Made by a program: the position numbers and the translations under genes | Assembly (NCBI RefSeq): GCF_024112395.2 | Contig: NZ_CP078013.2 | Location: 4,216,001 to 4,280,000, forward strand | Direction: 5' to 3' | DNA: 64,000 nt | Source: Pseudomonas pergaminensis | GTDB lineage: Bacteria; Pseudomonadota; Gammaproteobacteria; Pseudomonadales; Pseudomonadaceae | Part shown: piece by piece, positions 8,046-16,462 of the stretch | Layout: each line of letters begins with the position of its first letter | Position numbering within the stretch: position 1 is the first letter of the stretch | Notes under the pieces: model-generated | The model's input: only the letters and a program-made list of their open reading frames with translations | Database searches by the model: none | What the model was told of the DNA's origin: nothing

Positions 8046-9386
8046 TTATTCATCCCCGGTGCAGGTACGCGGCGTCAGGCCTTTTTCCTTGGCGAACGCT
8101 GCCGACTTTTCATCGATCAGCGGGCGCAACAGGGCGCGGTCGGCGGCGATCCAGTCGCTGATCAGCGTCCAGTTGGCGCCGTCCCACTGTTGCACCCGCG
8201 CCGAGCCGCCACCTTCGTGGTCGCGGCACGACAGCTTGAGGTTCTGCATCAGGCCCAGGTAGCCCATGTCCTTCAAGCGCGCATCATCGATGTTCAGGTG
8301 TTCCAGGCCCCAGCGGCCTTCTTCGCCATTGAGCGGGCGCTTGCCGAACTTGGCCTGGCCGGTGCGAATCGCTTCTACCGCCACGGCGGCGTTCACCAGG
8401 CCGGAGTTGTAGTAGACGCTGCCGAAGTTCTTCAGGTCCTTGAGGTCACTGTGGCCCTTGTCGAGGACGTACTGCTTGAGGCGTTTGTGGATCTCGAAAT
8501 CAGCCCCGGCCGGGTATGGCGTGAGGGCCAGGTAGCCCTTGGCGGCAGCTCCGGCGGGCAACACGTCTTCGCTGGAGCTGGCCCAGATATCACCGACGAT
8601 GTGGTCCACCGGGAAGCCGAAACGCGCAGCGGTCTTCACCGCGACCGGTGTGGACACGCCCCAGGTGCGCAGGAACACCCAGTCCGGGTTGGCCTGGCGC
8701 ACCTGGCGCCATTGCGCGGACTGTTCGTTGCCGGGGTCAGCCACTGGAATCTGGATGTTTTCAAAGCCGTACTTTTCCGCCAGCAATTTCAGCGGGCCGA
8801 GGGTTTCGCGACCATAGGCCGAGTCGTGGTAGACCGTGGCGATTTTCTTGCCCTTGAGTTTGTCGAAGCCGCCTTCGCGCTGGGCGATGTAGTTCACCAG
8901 CGTCGACGCCTCGCTATAGAAGGTCAGCATCACCGGAAAGTTGTAGGGGAACACCGTGCCGTCGGTGGCTTCGGTGCGGCCGTAGCCGAGGGTGATCAGC
9001 GGGATCTTGTCGACTTCCGCGCGCTCGCTCAGCGCATACGCCGCTGGCGCGCCGTTGGGCTGGTACACCGCAACCGGCGCGCCATCCAGGCCATTCTTGA
9101 AGCGCTCATAGCACTCGATGCCCTTCTCCGCCGTCCACTCGGTTTCGCACTCCTGCCACACCAGCTTCACACCATTGATGCCGCCTTCGACCTCGTTGAT
9201 ATAACGCAGGTAGTCGATCATCCCGGCCCACACCTGCACACCGCTGGAGGCGTAGGCGCCCACGCGGTAGGTGGCCAGGGGAATGAATTGCTGGTCCGGC
9301 GAGGCCATCGCCTGGGGGACCGCACCGGCCAGGGTTGCCAGCGTAAACGCGGCGCCGATCATGGAACGTTTCAAGGATGCACGCAT
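8046..9386 (-). CDS. Periplasmic ABC substrate-binding protein, LivK/branched-chain type
   Basis: A 446-aa protein with a cleavable signal peptide (KRSMIGAAFTLATLAGAVPQAMA, cut near residue 28) followed by a Peripla_BP_6-type two-lobed domain: YRVGAYASSGVQVWAGMIDYLRYINE, GINGVKLVWQECE, IPLITLGYGRTEATDG, KKIATVYHDSAYGRE. It is longer than LivK (about 370 aa), as are HAAT receptors for aromatic or other non-amino-acid ligands. The ATG at 9386 is followed by a classic Lys/Arg-rich n-region. The ligand cannot be read from sequence; the neighbouring sfnB and monooxygenase genes suggest a sulfur-containing molecule. Confidence 0.88.
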   Translation of the reverse strand: MRASLKRSMIGAAFTLATLAGAVPQAMASPDQQFIPLATYRVGAYASSGVQVWAGMIDYLRYINEVEGGINGVKLVWQECETEWTAEKGIECYERFKNGLDGAPVAVYQPNGAPAAYALSERAEVDKIPLITLGYGRTEATDGTVFPYNFPVMLTFYSEASTLVNYIAQREGGFDKLKGKKIATVYHDSAYGRETLGPLKLLAEKYGFENIQIPVADPGNEQSAQWRQVRQANPDWVFLRTWGVSTPVAVKTAARFGFPVDHIVGDIWASSSEDVLPAGAAAKGYLALTPYPAGADFEIHKRLKQYVLDKGHSDLKDLKNFGSVYYNSGLVNAAVAVEAIRTGQAKFGKRPLNGEEGRWGLEHLNIDDARLKDMGYLGLMQNLKLSCRDHEGGGSARVQQWDGANWTLISDWIAADRALLRPLIDEKSAAFAKEKGLTPRTCTGDE

Positions 9387-9407
9387 GGGAATTCTCTTGA
9401 GGGAATG

Positions 9408-10457
9408 TTAGAAACGCAGCGGCCACTGCCGCACACGGTCACGCAGGTTGTGCAACAGGCGAATCAAACCCTCGGGTTCCTTGATCAGGAACACGATGAT
9501 CAATACGCCAAAGATGATTTTCTGCAGGTTCTGCAACTGCCCCGCATCCACCGAACCGCCGAACAGTGCCTGGCCGGCATGGCTGAGGAAGATCGGCAGC
9601 AGGCTGATGAAGGCCGCGCCGACAAAGTTGCCGGCGATGCTGCCCATGCCGCCGATAATGATGATGAACAGGATTTGGAAGGAGCGGTTGATATCGAAGC
9701 TGCTGGCGCTGGCCGTGCCCAGGTAGGCAAAGGCCCATAGCGCGCCGGCAATGCCTAGGTAAAACGAGCTGACCGCAAACGCCAGGCGCTTGTAGCGCAC
9801 CACCGGGATGCCGACTACGGCGGCGGCGGTGTCCATGTCGCGGATCGCCATCCAGTTGCGGCCGACCTGGCTGCGCACCAGGTTGATCGCGGTCCAGGTC
9901 AACAGCACCACGGTAACCAGGGTCAGCAGGTAACGGCCCAACGGCGTGTTGAGGTCATGACCGAACAGCGCCAGCTTCGGCGCGGAGATGGTCCCTGACG
10001 AACCGTAGTTGTAGAACCAGGGGAACTTGACGAACAGCCACTCCAGGAAAAACTGCGCGGCCAGGGTGGTGACCATCAGGTAGAAGCCCTTGATCCTCGA
10101 GCTCGGCAGGCCAAACAGCAGGCCAACCAAGGCGCTGATAATGCCACCACCGAGCAGCGCCACCGGCAACCCCAGCTCCGGCAGGCGCAGCAAAAAACCG
10201 TAGGTGGCAAATGCGCCGACGGCCATGAAGCCGGCCGCCCCCACCGAGGTCTGGCCGGTGTAGCCGGTGAGCAGGTTCAGGCCCAGCCCGGCCAGCGACA
10301 GCACCAGGAACGGGATCAGGATCGCGTTCAGCCAGTAGTCATTGCCCCACAGCGGCACCACGATAAAGGCCAGCGCCAACAGGCCATTGAGGGCCCAGGG
10401 GATGCGCCGCTGAATCAGCAGCAACGGCGCGGTGTCTTGAGCAACGGGAATCGACAT
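9408..10457 (-). CDS. ABC transporter permease, LivM type
   Basis: A 349-aa inner-membrane permease with about nine hydrophobic segments and the LivM-type conserved region LNLLTGYTGQTSVGAAGFMAVGAFATYGFLL and RDMDTAAAVVGIPVVRYKRLAFAVSSFYLGIAGAL (the EAA-like loop contacting the ATPases). The ATG at 10457 is preferred over an upstream in-frame extension to 10565, which would overlap the LivH-like gene by about 100 bases. Together with 10462-11343 it forms the channel. Confidence 0.9.
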   Translation of the reverse strand: MSIPVAQDTAPLLLIQRRIPWALNGLLALAFIVVPLWGNDYWLNAILIPFLVLSLAGLGLNLLTGYTGQTSVGAAGFMAVGAFATYGFLLRLPELGLPVALLGGGIISALVGLLFGLPSSRIKGFYLMVTTLAAQFFLEWLFVKFPWFYNYGSSGTISAPKLALFGHDLNTPLGRYLLTLVTVVLLTWTAINLVRSQVGRNWMAIRDMDTAAAVVGIPVVRYKRLAFAVSSFYLGIAGALWAFAYLGTASASSFDINRSFQILFIIIIGGMGSIAGNFVGAAFISLLPIFLSHAGQALFGGSVDAGQLQNLQKIIFGVLIIVFLIKEPEGLIRLLHNLRDRVRQWPLRF

Positions 10458-10461
10458 GGTT

Positions 10462-11343
10462 TCAGACTCGCTCGATGGCGCGCTCGCCGAACAGGCCGGC
10501 GGGACGGATATACAGGAAGGCCAGGGCCAATACGTAGGCGAACCACGGCGTGATGCCGCCGCCAATCAACGGGCCGATGTACACCTCGGCGAGGTTCTCC
10601 GCCGCGCCGACGATCAGCCCGCCGATTATCGCCCCGCCAATCGAGGTAAAGCCGCCGATGATCAACACCGGCAAAGCCTTGAGCACTACCAGCGACAAGG
10701 AGAACTGCACGCCCTGGCGCGCGCCCCACAGCAGGCCTGCCACCAGCCCGACGATGCCCGCCACCGCCCAGACGATCTGCCAGATGCGGTTGAGGTTGAT
10801 GCCGATGGACAGCGCCGCCGTGGTGTCATCCGCCACTGCACGCAGCGACACGCCGATGCGAGTCTTGTTGAACAGCAGCGCCAGCACTGTCACCAGCACC
10901 ACGGCAGCAGCGGCAGCGATCAGGTCGAACTGGCTGAGCATCAGCGGGCCAACGAACAACGGTACGTCGTCGATGCCCAGGTCGAGGGCGCGCACCTGGG
11001 AGCCCATCAAGCCCTGGGCCAGGCCTTCGATAATGAACGACAGGCCCAACGTGGCCATGAACAAGGTGATCTGCGAACGGTTCACCAGCGGCCGCAGCAC
11101 CAGGCGCTCGATGAGCAAGGCGCCGACGATCATCACGATCACGGTCAGTAGCAGCGCCAGGGCAAACGGCACGCCTTGGTCATGCAGGCTGACAAAGGTC
11201 AGCGCCGCAAACAGCAGCATCGAGCCCTGGGCGAAATTGAACACACCACTGGCCTTGTAGATCAGCACGAAGCCGATGGCGACCAGCGAATACATGGTGC
11301 CGGCGAGCAGGCCGCCGAGCAGGGTTTCGAAGAAGAACGTCAT
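10462..11343 (-). CDS. ABC transporter permease, LivH type
   Basis: A 293-aa inner-membrane permease. N-terminal LLGGLLAGTMYSLVAIGFVLIYKASGVFNFAQG is the LivH hallmark; the cytoplasmic loop AVADDTTAALSIGINLNRIWQIVW contacts the ATPase. Eight or so membrane helices. The start ATG at 11343 overlaps the stop of the LivG-like gene by 4 bases (ATGA), so the two are translationally coupled. Ends 5 bases before the LivM-like start. Confidence 0.9.
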   Translation of the reverse strand: MTFFFETLLGGLLAGTMYSLVAIGFVLIYKASGVFNFAQGSMLLFAALTFVSLHDQGVPFALALLLTVIVMIVGALLIERLVLRPLVNRSQITLFMATLGLSFIIEGLAQGLMGSQVRALDLGIDDVPLFVGPLMLSQFDLIAAAAAVVLVTVLALLFNKTRIGVSLRAVADDTTAALSIGINLNRIWQIVWAVAGIVGLVAGLLWGARQGVQFSLSLVVLKALPVLIIGGFTSIGGAIIGGLIVGAAENLAEVYIGPLIGGGITPWFAYVLALAFLYIRPAGLFGERAIERV

Positions 11344-12113
11344 GGGTTTACAACTCCCAGGTAGGCCGCGATCACCTCGGGATTGGCCTGCACGTCGGCA
11401 GGCGTGCCATCGCCGACCTTGCGCCCGTAATCGAGCACCACCACATGGTCGGACAGGCCCATCACCACGCCCATGTCGTGTTCGATCAACACCACGGTGG
11501 TGCCAAGGTCGCGGTTTACGTCAGCGACGAAGCGCGCCATTTCCTGTTTTTCTTCGGCGTTCATGCCGGCCATGGGCTCGTCCAGCAGCAACAGGCTCGG
11601 CCCGGCGATCAACGCCCGCCCCAGTTCCACGCGTTTTTGCAGGCCGTAGGACAGGTTGCCGACCAACACGTCCCGGTGGGCTTGCAACTCCAGGAATTCA
11701 AGAATGCCCTGGGCCCGCGACCGGAATGCCTCGGCTTCTCGGCGTGCGCGGGGCAAGCCCAGGGCCTGCTCAATAAAGCTGCTGCGCATGTGACGCGACA
11801 GGCCGGTGAGGAGGTTGTCGAGCACGCTCATCTTCTTGAACAGCGCGTTGTTCTGGAAAGTGCGGCCAATGCCCCGGCGCGCGGCACCCAAGGGGTCGAT
11901 GCGGTGGAAGTGCTGGTCTTCGAAGACAATCTCGCCAGCATCGAAGCGATACACGCCATTGAGCACGTTGAGCAGCGAGCTTTTACCGGCACCATTGGGG
12001 CCGATCAGCGCGCAGATTTCGCCGCGCGCCACCTCGAAGGACAAGGCATTGATCGCCTTGACGCCCTTGAACGACAGCGAAATATCCCGCACTTGGAGAA
12101 TGGCCTGGCTCAT
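11340..12113 (-). CDS. ABC transporter ATP-binding protein, LivG type
   Basis: A 257-aa ATPase subunit. Walker A GPNGAGKSS, signature LSYGLQKRVELG, Walker B LLLLDEPMAGM and the LivG-type C-terminal VVLDYGRKVGDGTPADVQANPEVIAAYLG are seen. The ATG at 12113 overlaps the stop of the degenerate AMP-binding gene (ATGA); an in-frame extension to 12266 would run deep into that gene and is not used. Works with the LivF-like ATPase to power the importer. Confidence 0.92.
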   Translation of the reverse strand: MSQAILQVRDISLSFKGVKAINALSFEVARGEICALIGPNGAGKSSLLNVLNGVYRFDAGEIVFEDQHFHRIDPLGAARRGIGRTFQNNALFKKMSVLDNLLTGLSRHMRSSFIEQALGLPRARREAEAFRSRAQGILEFLELQAHRDVLVGNLSYGLQKRVELGRALIAGPSLLLLDEPMAGMNAEEKQEMARFVADVNRDLGTTVVLIEHDMGVVMGLSDHVVVLDYGRKVGDGTPADVQANPEVIAAYLGVVNP

Positions 12114-13012
12114 GCGATGTCCCGCTTGAATTCCGCCAGCCACGCCGGCGAAGGGGTGGATTTGACGGGTTGCCAGATATACGCCAGGCGCTGGAAACCC
12201 AGGAGTTTGCGCACGCGGTTTTTCAGCAGGCGACGCAGGCCGCTTTGCGGATGGGCGATGGCCCACTCGCAGAGGCGACGGCGCCAGGTGCCGTGGGGCG
12301 CCAGGCGGCTTTCGATCTCGTCGGCCAAGTGCTGCAGACGTGCGGGCGACAGCAGCAGGCCGGTGGGGGCGACTTCACTGCGGTCACGTCGCGCCGACGC
12401 CAGGCTTTCCGGGAAGGCCAGGCCATGGCCGCTGTTCAGCCACTGCTCCAGGACCACCGCCAGGCCGCCCTGCCAATGGGTGCCCTCTTCGCTCCACAGC
12501 ACGGTCTCCCCCGTGGGATGCCACCAACGTGCGAGGTGTTGCGCGGGCGCCAACGGACCGAGCAATTGGGCGAAGTCCATCAGATTGGCCGACTGCCAAT
12601 GCCGCACGCTCTGGCGGCTCTGCACATAGGAATGGGTGGGGCGAATGCGCCACAGGTGCTGCTGGAGCGCCTCGGGTTCCAGGTCGTCGGCCAGGGTCAG
12701 GACCTGCCCGCCGATGGATTGCGCCGCCAGCGCCAGCAACAACAGGTTCGGCTCGAACGCGCCGCTCAGGGCCAGCCGCGAGTGCTCGCTGAAACCTTGC
12801 TGGCGCAAGCCATCGGCCAGGCGCTCGACGTCACGCAATGCGTCAATCCAGCGCCACGCGTACCACTGCCCCTGGCGCTTGTGGCGCAAGGCGGTGTGCA
12901 GCGGCGTGATCTGCGCCCAGTGCTGCAGTTGTTCCAGCGCCTTGGGCAGGTTGCCGAGGCATTCGGCGGGCCATTCCAGGACCAGCGGACGTTTGAGTTC
13001 GTGCACGCTCAT
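12110..13012 (-). CDS. Truncated, degenerate AMP-binding (ANL) protein in the ABC operon
   Basis: A 300-aa protein resembling the N-terminal part of acyl-CoA synthetases: WPAECLGNLPKALEQLQHWAQITPLHTALRHKRQGQWYAWRWIDALRDVERLADGL corresponds to the domain start where these enzymes read ...AVVFEDQ.YTYRELWERVNRLA. The phosphate-binding TSGTTG.PKG loop, the YGxTE motif and the C-terminal domain are not found, and full enzymes are about 550-650 aa. Full-length AMP-binding genes occur in many branched-chain-type ABC operons, so this is probably a decayed or repurposed member. ATG 13012 has a TAGGAG site; its stop overlaps the LivG start, so it is still in the translational chain. Confidence 0.65.
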   Translation of the reverse strand: MSVHELKRPLVLEWPAECLGNLPKALEQLQHWAQITPLHTALRHKRQGQWYAWRWIDALRDVERLADGLRQQGFSEHSRLALSGAFEPNLLLLALAAQSIGGQVLTLADDLEPEALQQHLWRIRPTHSYVQSRQSVRHWQSANLMDFAQLLGPLAPAQHLARWWHPTGETVLWSEEGTHWQGGLAVVLEQWLNSGHGLAFPESLASARRDRSEVAPTGLLLSPARLQHLADEIESRLAPHGTWRRRLCEWAIAHPQSGLRRLLKNRVRKLLGFQRLAYIWQPVKSTPSPAWLAEFKRDIA

Positions 13013-13088
13013 AGGGGTGATGCTCCTATTCAAGTGATGTGCGTGCGGTGGTCCGCTGGCCGTTTTTTTTGAATCGACACCGATTTAC

Positions 13089-13178
13089 TGTGGGAGCGGG
13101 CTTGCTCGCGAAAGCGGCAAATCAGTCGACATACATGTTGAATGTCAGTCCGCATTCGCGAGCAAGCCCGCTCCCACA
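13089..13178. repeat. REP inverted repeat inside the sulfur operon
   Basis: TGTGGGAGCGGGCTTGCTCGCGAA and its complement at the right end, about 24-base arms. It separates the monooxygenase gene from the AMP-binding gene, and the last 11 codons of the monooxygenase are read from it. It may attenuate or stabilise the mRNA between the oxidoreductase half and the transport half of the cluster. Confidence 0.9.
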
Positions 13179-14560
13179 TTGGAAGGGTGCAAGGCCGCCA
13201 AATCGCGGTAACCGGCCCCCGGATGATTCGCCGCCAACCTCGCACCATCGCCAAACAACTTCTCGCGCAGCGTGCCCTGAGCGTATTCGGTCTTGTACAC
13301 GCCACGCTTCTGCAACTCCGGCACCAGCAGGTCCACGGCGTCGATGAAGGTTTCGTGGGTCAGTGCATAGGCCAGGTTGAAGCCGTCGACATCGGTTTCT
13401 TCGACCCACTCCTGCAACAGGTCTGCCACGGTTTCCGGGCCGCCGACAAAAAGCGGGCCAAAGCCGCCGATGCCGACCCAATCGGCCAGTTCGTTTGGCG
13501 TCCAGACCTTGTTCGGGTCCGCCGTGGAGAAGGCTTCCACCGCCGACTGAATCGCGTTGGTGTGCACGTGCTTGAGCGGTTCATCGGGCTTGAACTGGCT
13601 GAAGTCGATGCCGGTCCAGCCAGAGATCAGCGCCATCGCGCCCTCGTAGCTGACGTAGGATTTGTATTCGTCAAACTTGGCCTTGGCCTTGGCGTCGGTC
13701 TCACCGACGATCACCGTCTGCAAGTTGAAGATCAGGATCTTCTTCGGATCCCGCCCGGCGTCGGCGGCACGCCGGCGGATGTCAGCGACGGTCTTTTTCA
13801 GCAGCACCTTGGAGGGTGCGGCGACGAATACGCACTCGGCCTGTTCGGCGGCGAACTGCTTGCCACGGCTGGACGCCCCGGCCTGGTAGAGCACCGGCGT
13901 GCGCTGCGGTGACGGCTCGCAGAGGTGAATGCCGGGCACCTGGAAGTGTTTACCGACATGGCGGATTTCGTGGATCTTGCTCGGGTCGCTGAAAATCCGA
14001 CGCTCGCGGTCGCGCAGCACGGCGCCCTCCTCCCAACTGCCTTCCCAGAGTTTGTAGCAGACCTCCAGGTACTCCTCGGCGTAGTCGTAGCGCGCGTCGT
14101 GTTCGGTCTGGGCTTTCTGCCCAAGATTCTTGGCGCCGCTTTCCAGGTAGGAGGTGACGATGTTCCAGCCGATGCGACCCTTGGTCAGGTGGTCGAGGGT
14201 GGAGAGACGGCGGGCGAACGGGTACGGATGCTCAAAGGACAACGAAGCGGTGAGGCCAAAACCCAGATGCTCGGTGACCAGCGCCATCGGCGCGATCAGC
14301 GACAGCGGGTCATTGACCGGCACCTGCGCGGCCTGGCGAATCGCCGCATCACCGTTACCGTTGTAGACGTCATAGATGCCCAGCACGTCAGCGATAAACA
14401 GGCCGTCGAACTTGCCGCGCTCCAGGATTTTCGCCAGGTCGGTCCAGTATTCCAGGTCCTTGTACTGCCACGATCGGTCACGCGGGTGCGCCCACAGGCC
14501 CGGGGATTGGTGGCCGACACAATTCATGTCGAAGGCATTCAAGCGGATTTCACGGGACAT
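13145..14560 (-). CDS. FMN-dependent LLM-class monooxygenase, NtaA/SnaA/DszA family
   Basis: A 471-aa two-component flavin monooxygenase of the bacterial luciferase-like TIM-barrel family. Conserved parts: LNAFDMNCVGHQSPGLW, FDGLFIADVLGIYD, LEHPYPFARRLSTLDHLTKGRIGWNIVTS (family HPY.FAR..STLDHLS.GR.GWN.VTS), PQRTPVLYQAGASSRGKQFAA. Such enzymes cleave C-S or C-N bonds (dibenzothiophene sulfone, dimethyl sulfide, nitrilotriacetate) with FMNH2 from a partner reductase, not seen here. The ATG at 14560 overlaps the upstream stop (ATGA). The final residues NVGAGLLANAD are encoded by the REP element, so the native C-terminus was overwritten or extended. Confidence 0.9.
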   Translation of the reverse strand: MSREIRLNAFDMNCVGHQSPGLWAHPRDRSWQYKDLEYWTDLAKILERGKFDGLFIADVLGIYDVYNGNGDAAIRQAAQVPVNDPLSLIAPMALVTEHLGFGLTASLSFEHPYPFARRLSTLDHLTKGRIGWNIVTSYLESGAKNLGQKAQTEHDARYDYAEEYLEVCYKLWEGSWEEGAVLRDRERRIFSDPSKIHEIRHVGKHFQVPGIHLCEPSPQRTPVLYQAGASSRGKQFAAEQAECVFVAAPSKVLLKKTVADIRRRAADAGRDPKKILIFNLQTVIVGETDAKAKAKFDEYKSYVSYEGAMALISGWTGIDFSQFKPDEPLKHVHTNAIQSAVEAFSTADPNKVWTPNELADWVGIGGFGPLFVGGPETVADLLQEWVEETDVDGFNLAYALTHETFIDAVDLLVPELQKRGVYKTEYAQGTLREKLFGDGARLAANHPGAGYRDLAALHPSNVGAGLLANAD

Positions 14561-14886
14561 CAAAGCACTCCGTTGAGGTGGTAGTTGCCGACAACCTGGT
14601 ATTTCCAGCGCAGGGGGTCGTCGAGGGTCGACGGCAGTGCGGTGCGTTGGCCGGTCAGTTCGAATTCGGCGTTGCTCGCGGCGATCAGGGCTTCGGCGGC
14701 GGCAATTTGCGCTTCGGTGGCGGCCACCGGGCTGGGATGGGTTTCGGCGCGTTCCAACAGGGCAGCGGCGACATCGACGCGAATCTGTAAGTCGCCAAAG
14801 CGACTGATGACGTAGGGGTCATCGCTTTTCTCGACATGCCGGCGGGTGCTGTCCAATAGTTGGCGCGCAAGGCTCAGTGCAGTCAT
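14560..14886 (-). CDS. Stand-alone acyl-CoA-dehydrogenase-type C-terminal domain
   Basis: A 108-aa, mostly helical protein. It lines up with the C-terminal domain of the adjacent SfnB: FGDLQIRVDVAAALLERAE against IGDLEWRVHGTEAILAKAG, AEFELTGQRTA against KLFELAGTRSV, and DPLRWKYQVVGNYHLNGV against DPARWKYYLIGNFVLNGV. It lacks the N-terminal and middle domains that bind flavin and so cannot be an enzyme alone; it might pair with SfnB or be a decayed paralogue kept by translational coupling. ATG 14886 has a strong AAGGAG ribosome site and the stop overlaps the monooxygenase start. Intact frame and ribosome site argue for function. Confidence 0.75.
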   Translation of the reverse strand: MTALSLARQLLDSTRRHVEKSDDPYVISRFGDLQIRVDVAAALLERAETHPSPVAATEAQIAAAEALIAASNAEFELTGQRTALPSTLDDPLRWKYQVVGNYHLNGVL

Positions 14887-14897
14887 GGTTAAGCTCC

Positions 14898-16094
14898 TTA
14901 GTTCCAGGCGTGGCGCGCGGGCTTCACACCGTTGAGCACGAAGTTGCCAATCAGGTAGTATTTCCAGCGGGCCGGGTCGTGCAGGGTGTGGGTGCGTGCG
15001 TTGCGCCAGAAGCGGTCGAGGTTGTGCTTGCCGGTGACCGAGCGGGTGCCGGCCAGTTCGAAGAGTTTGCTGCTGGCGAGCAAGGCGGTTTCGGCCGACA
15101 GCACTTTGGCCTGGGCGACCACCAACGAGGCATGGGCCACGCTGTCTTCACTCGGTTCGGCGAGGGCGCGGTCCACCGCCAGGCCGGCCTTGGCGAGAAT
15201 GGCCTCGGTGCCGTGCACCCGCCATTCCAGGTCGCCGATGGCGGCGATGGTGAACGGGTCCTGCCAGCCGTGCTCTTGTTGGCTGTCGATCCAGGGTCGC
15301 GCCTGGCGGGCGTAGATCTTGGCCTGCTCCAGCGCGCCGAGGGCGATGCCGGTGTCGACGGCGGCCTGGATGATCTGCGAGATCGGGCCATTGGCCGTGG
15401 GCTGGTCGAAGGCCAAGTGGGCTGGAATCACCGCGCTCACGGGCACGGTCACACCGTCGAGGGTCACGCCGCCGCTGGCGGTGGTGCGCTGGCCGAAGCC
15501 GTCCCAGCTGTCGATCACGTTCAGGCCGGGCGCGTCGCGTTCGACAAAGGCAATAAAGGCCTGGCCGTCTTCATTGTTGCCGACGGTGGGCACCAGATGG
15601 GCGAACAGCGCGCCGGTGCAGTAGAACTTCTCGCCGTTGATTTGCGCGGTGTCGCCATGGAAGCGAATCTGCGTGTCGAAGGTGCCGGCGTTCTTGCTCT
15701 TGGCTTCGGAGAAGGCGTTGCCGAAGCGATAGCCCTGGAGGACTTTGCCGAAGTAGTGCTGTTTTTGTTCCTCGGTCGCCGTTTGCAACAGGATGTCGAC
15801 GACACCGAGGTGGTTCTGCGGAATCTGCCCCAGGGACGGGTCGGCGGCGGAGATCAGCTTGATCACCTCGGCCACGGTCACATAGGACACGCCAGCTCCA
15901 CCGTACGCTTTGGGAATGGTGATGCCCCACAGACCGCTGGCGGAGAACTCGTCAAGCTCGGCCACCGGCAGGCGCCGCTCACGGTCGCGCGCGCTGGCCT
16001 CGACGGCAAAGCGTTTGGCCAGGCGCGTGGCGACCTCGATGGCTTCCGCGTCCGAGCGGATGATATGGGCAAGGTGTTGAGGGTGGGCTGACAT
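14898..16094 (-). CDS. sfnB: SfnB-family sulfur acquisition oxidoreductase
   Basis: A 398-aa acyl-CoA-dehydrogenase-fold flavoprotein of the SfnB/DszC group, which in Pseudomonas serves growth on organosulfur compounds under sulfate limitation. Features: N-terminal helical domain, LWGITIPKAYGGAGVSYVTVAEVIKLISAADPSLGQIPQNH, flavin-domain NGEKFYCTGALFAH, and C-terminal helical bundle ending RWKYYLIGNFVLNGVKP. The ATG at 16094 fits the family start; a longer frame to 16163 would cover the promoter. A sigma-54 type promoter (GG-N10-GC) lies about 40 bases upstream, matching the known SfnR/sigma-54 control of sfn genes. First gene of the cluster. Confidence 0.88.
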   Translation of the reverse strand: MSAHPQHLAHIIRSDAEAIEVATRLAKRFAVEASARDRERRLPVAELDEFSASGLWGITIPKAYGGAGVSYVTVAEVIKLISAADPSLGQIPQNHLGVVDILLQTATEEQKQHYFGKVLQGYRFGNAFSEAKSKNAGTFDTQIRFHGDTAQINGEKFYCTGALFAHLVPTVGNNEDGQAFIAFVERDAPGLNVIDSWDGFGQRTTASGGVTLDGVTVPVSAVIPAHLAFDQPTANGPISQIIQAAVDTGIALGALEQAKIYARQARPWIDSQQEHGWQDPFTIAAIGDLEWRVHGTEAILAKAGLAVDRALAEPSEDSVAHASLVVAQAKVLSAETALLASSKLFELAGTRSVTGKHNLDRFWRNARTHTLHDPARWKYYLIGNFVLNGVKPARHAWN

Positions 16095-16133
16095 GGGCCG
16101 ACTCCAGGCTCCGAGGGGATTACCTGGGTGATT

Positions 16134-16147
16134 GCAGGAGTCGTGCC
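16134..16147 (-). promoter_or_regulatory. Sigma-54 promoter of sfnB (copy A)
   Basis: Minus-strand GGCACGACTCCTGC has the invariant GG and GC separated by 10 bases and matches the TGGCAC-N5-TTGC pattern with few changes. It is 40 bases upstream of the sfnB start. SfnR, a sigma-54 enhancer-binding protein, is known to control sfn genes in P. putida; no sfnR gene is in this window. Confidence 0.7.
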
Positions 16148-16250
16148 TGAATCTAATCGCCAATAAAATCAGCGAGTTGCTGGCATTTAAGCGCAGCCGA
16201 GCGCGTTTTCAAACCAGCAAAGTGTCCATCCACTGTTGCCGGAAGAACAG

Positions 16251-16448
16251 TTAGATCACCACATTGCGCACAAAGCGCACCGCCACGTCGCCGTCATTGC
16301 GATAACCATGCACGTTCCGGCTGGCGAACATATAAAACTCACCAGCGGCGACGCGCTTTTCTTCATCGCCCACCAGCAGCGTGAGGCAGCCTTGGAATAC
16401 AAATATCTGCACGCGCCAACCGTCCGGGTCGGGGGCATCCGGCGCCAT
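16251..16448 (-). pseudogene. Truncated cupin: duplicated C-terminal end of the XRE-cupin regulator
   Basis: A 65-codon frame, MAPDAPDPDGWRVQIF to the C-terminus, nearly identical to the last 60 or so residues of the XRE-cupin protein at 17239-17814 (for example GDEEKRVAAGEFYMFASRNVHGY against GDEEKHVAAGEFYMFASRHVHGY). The DNA identity runs over about 190 bases and is roughly 88 percent by eye. The helix-turn-helix half is absent. It still has an ATG, a CTAGGAG ribosome site and its own copy of a sigma-54 promoter, so expression of a mini-cupin is possible. Confidence 0.8.
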
Positions 16449-16462
16449 ACTCCTAGGAGATA

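Noticed and set aside
6306..9740. 1144-codon plus-strand open frame
   Set aside because: Antisense to four well-supported minus-strand genes (FAD protein, ABC ATPase, binding protein, permease); His/Gln/Arg-rich composition is typical of high-GC shadows.
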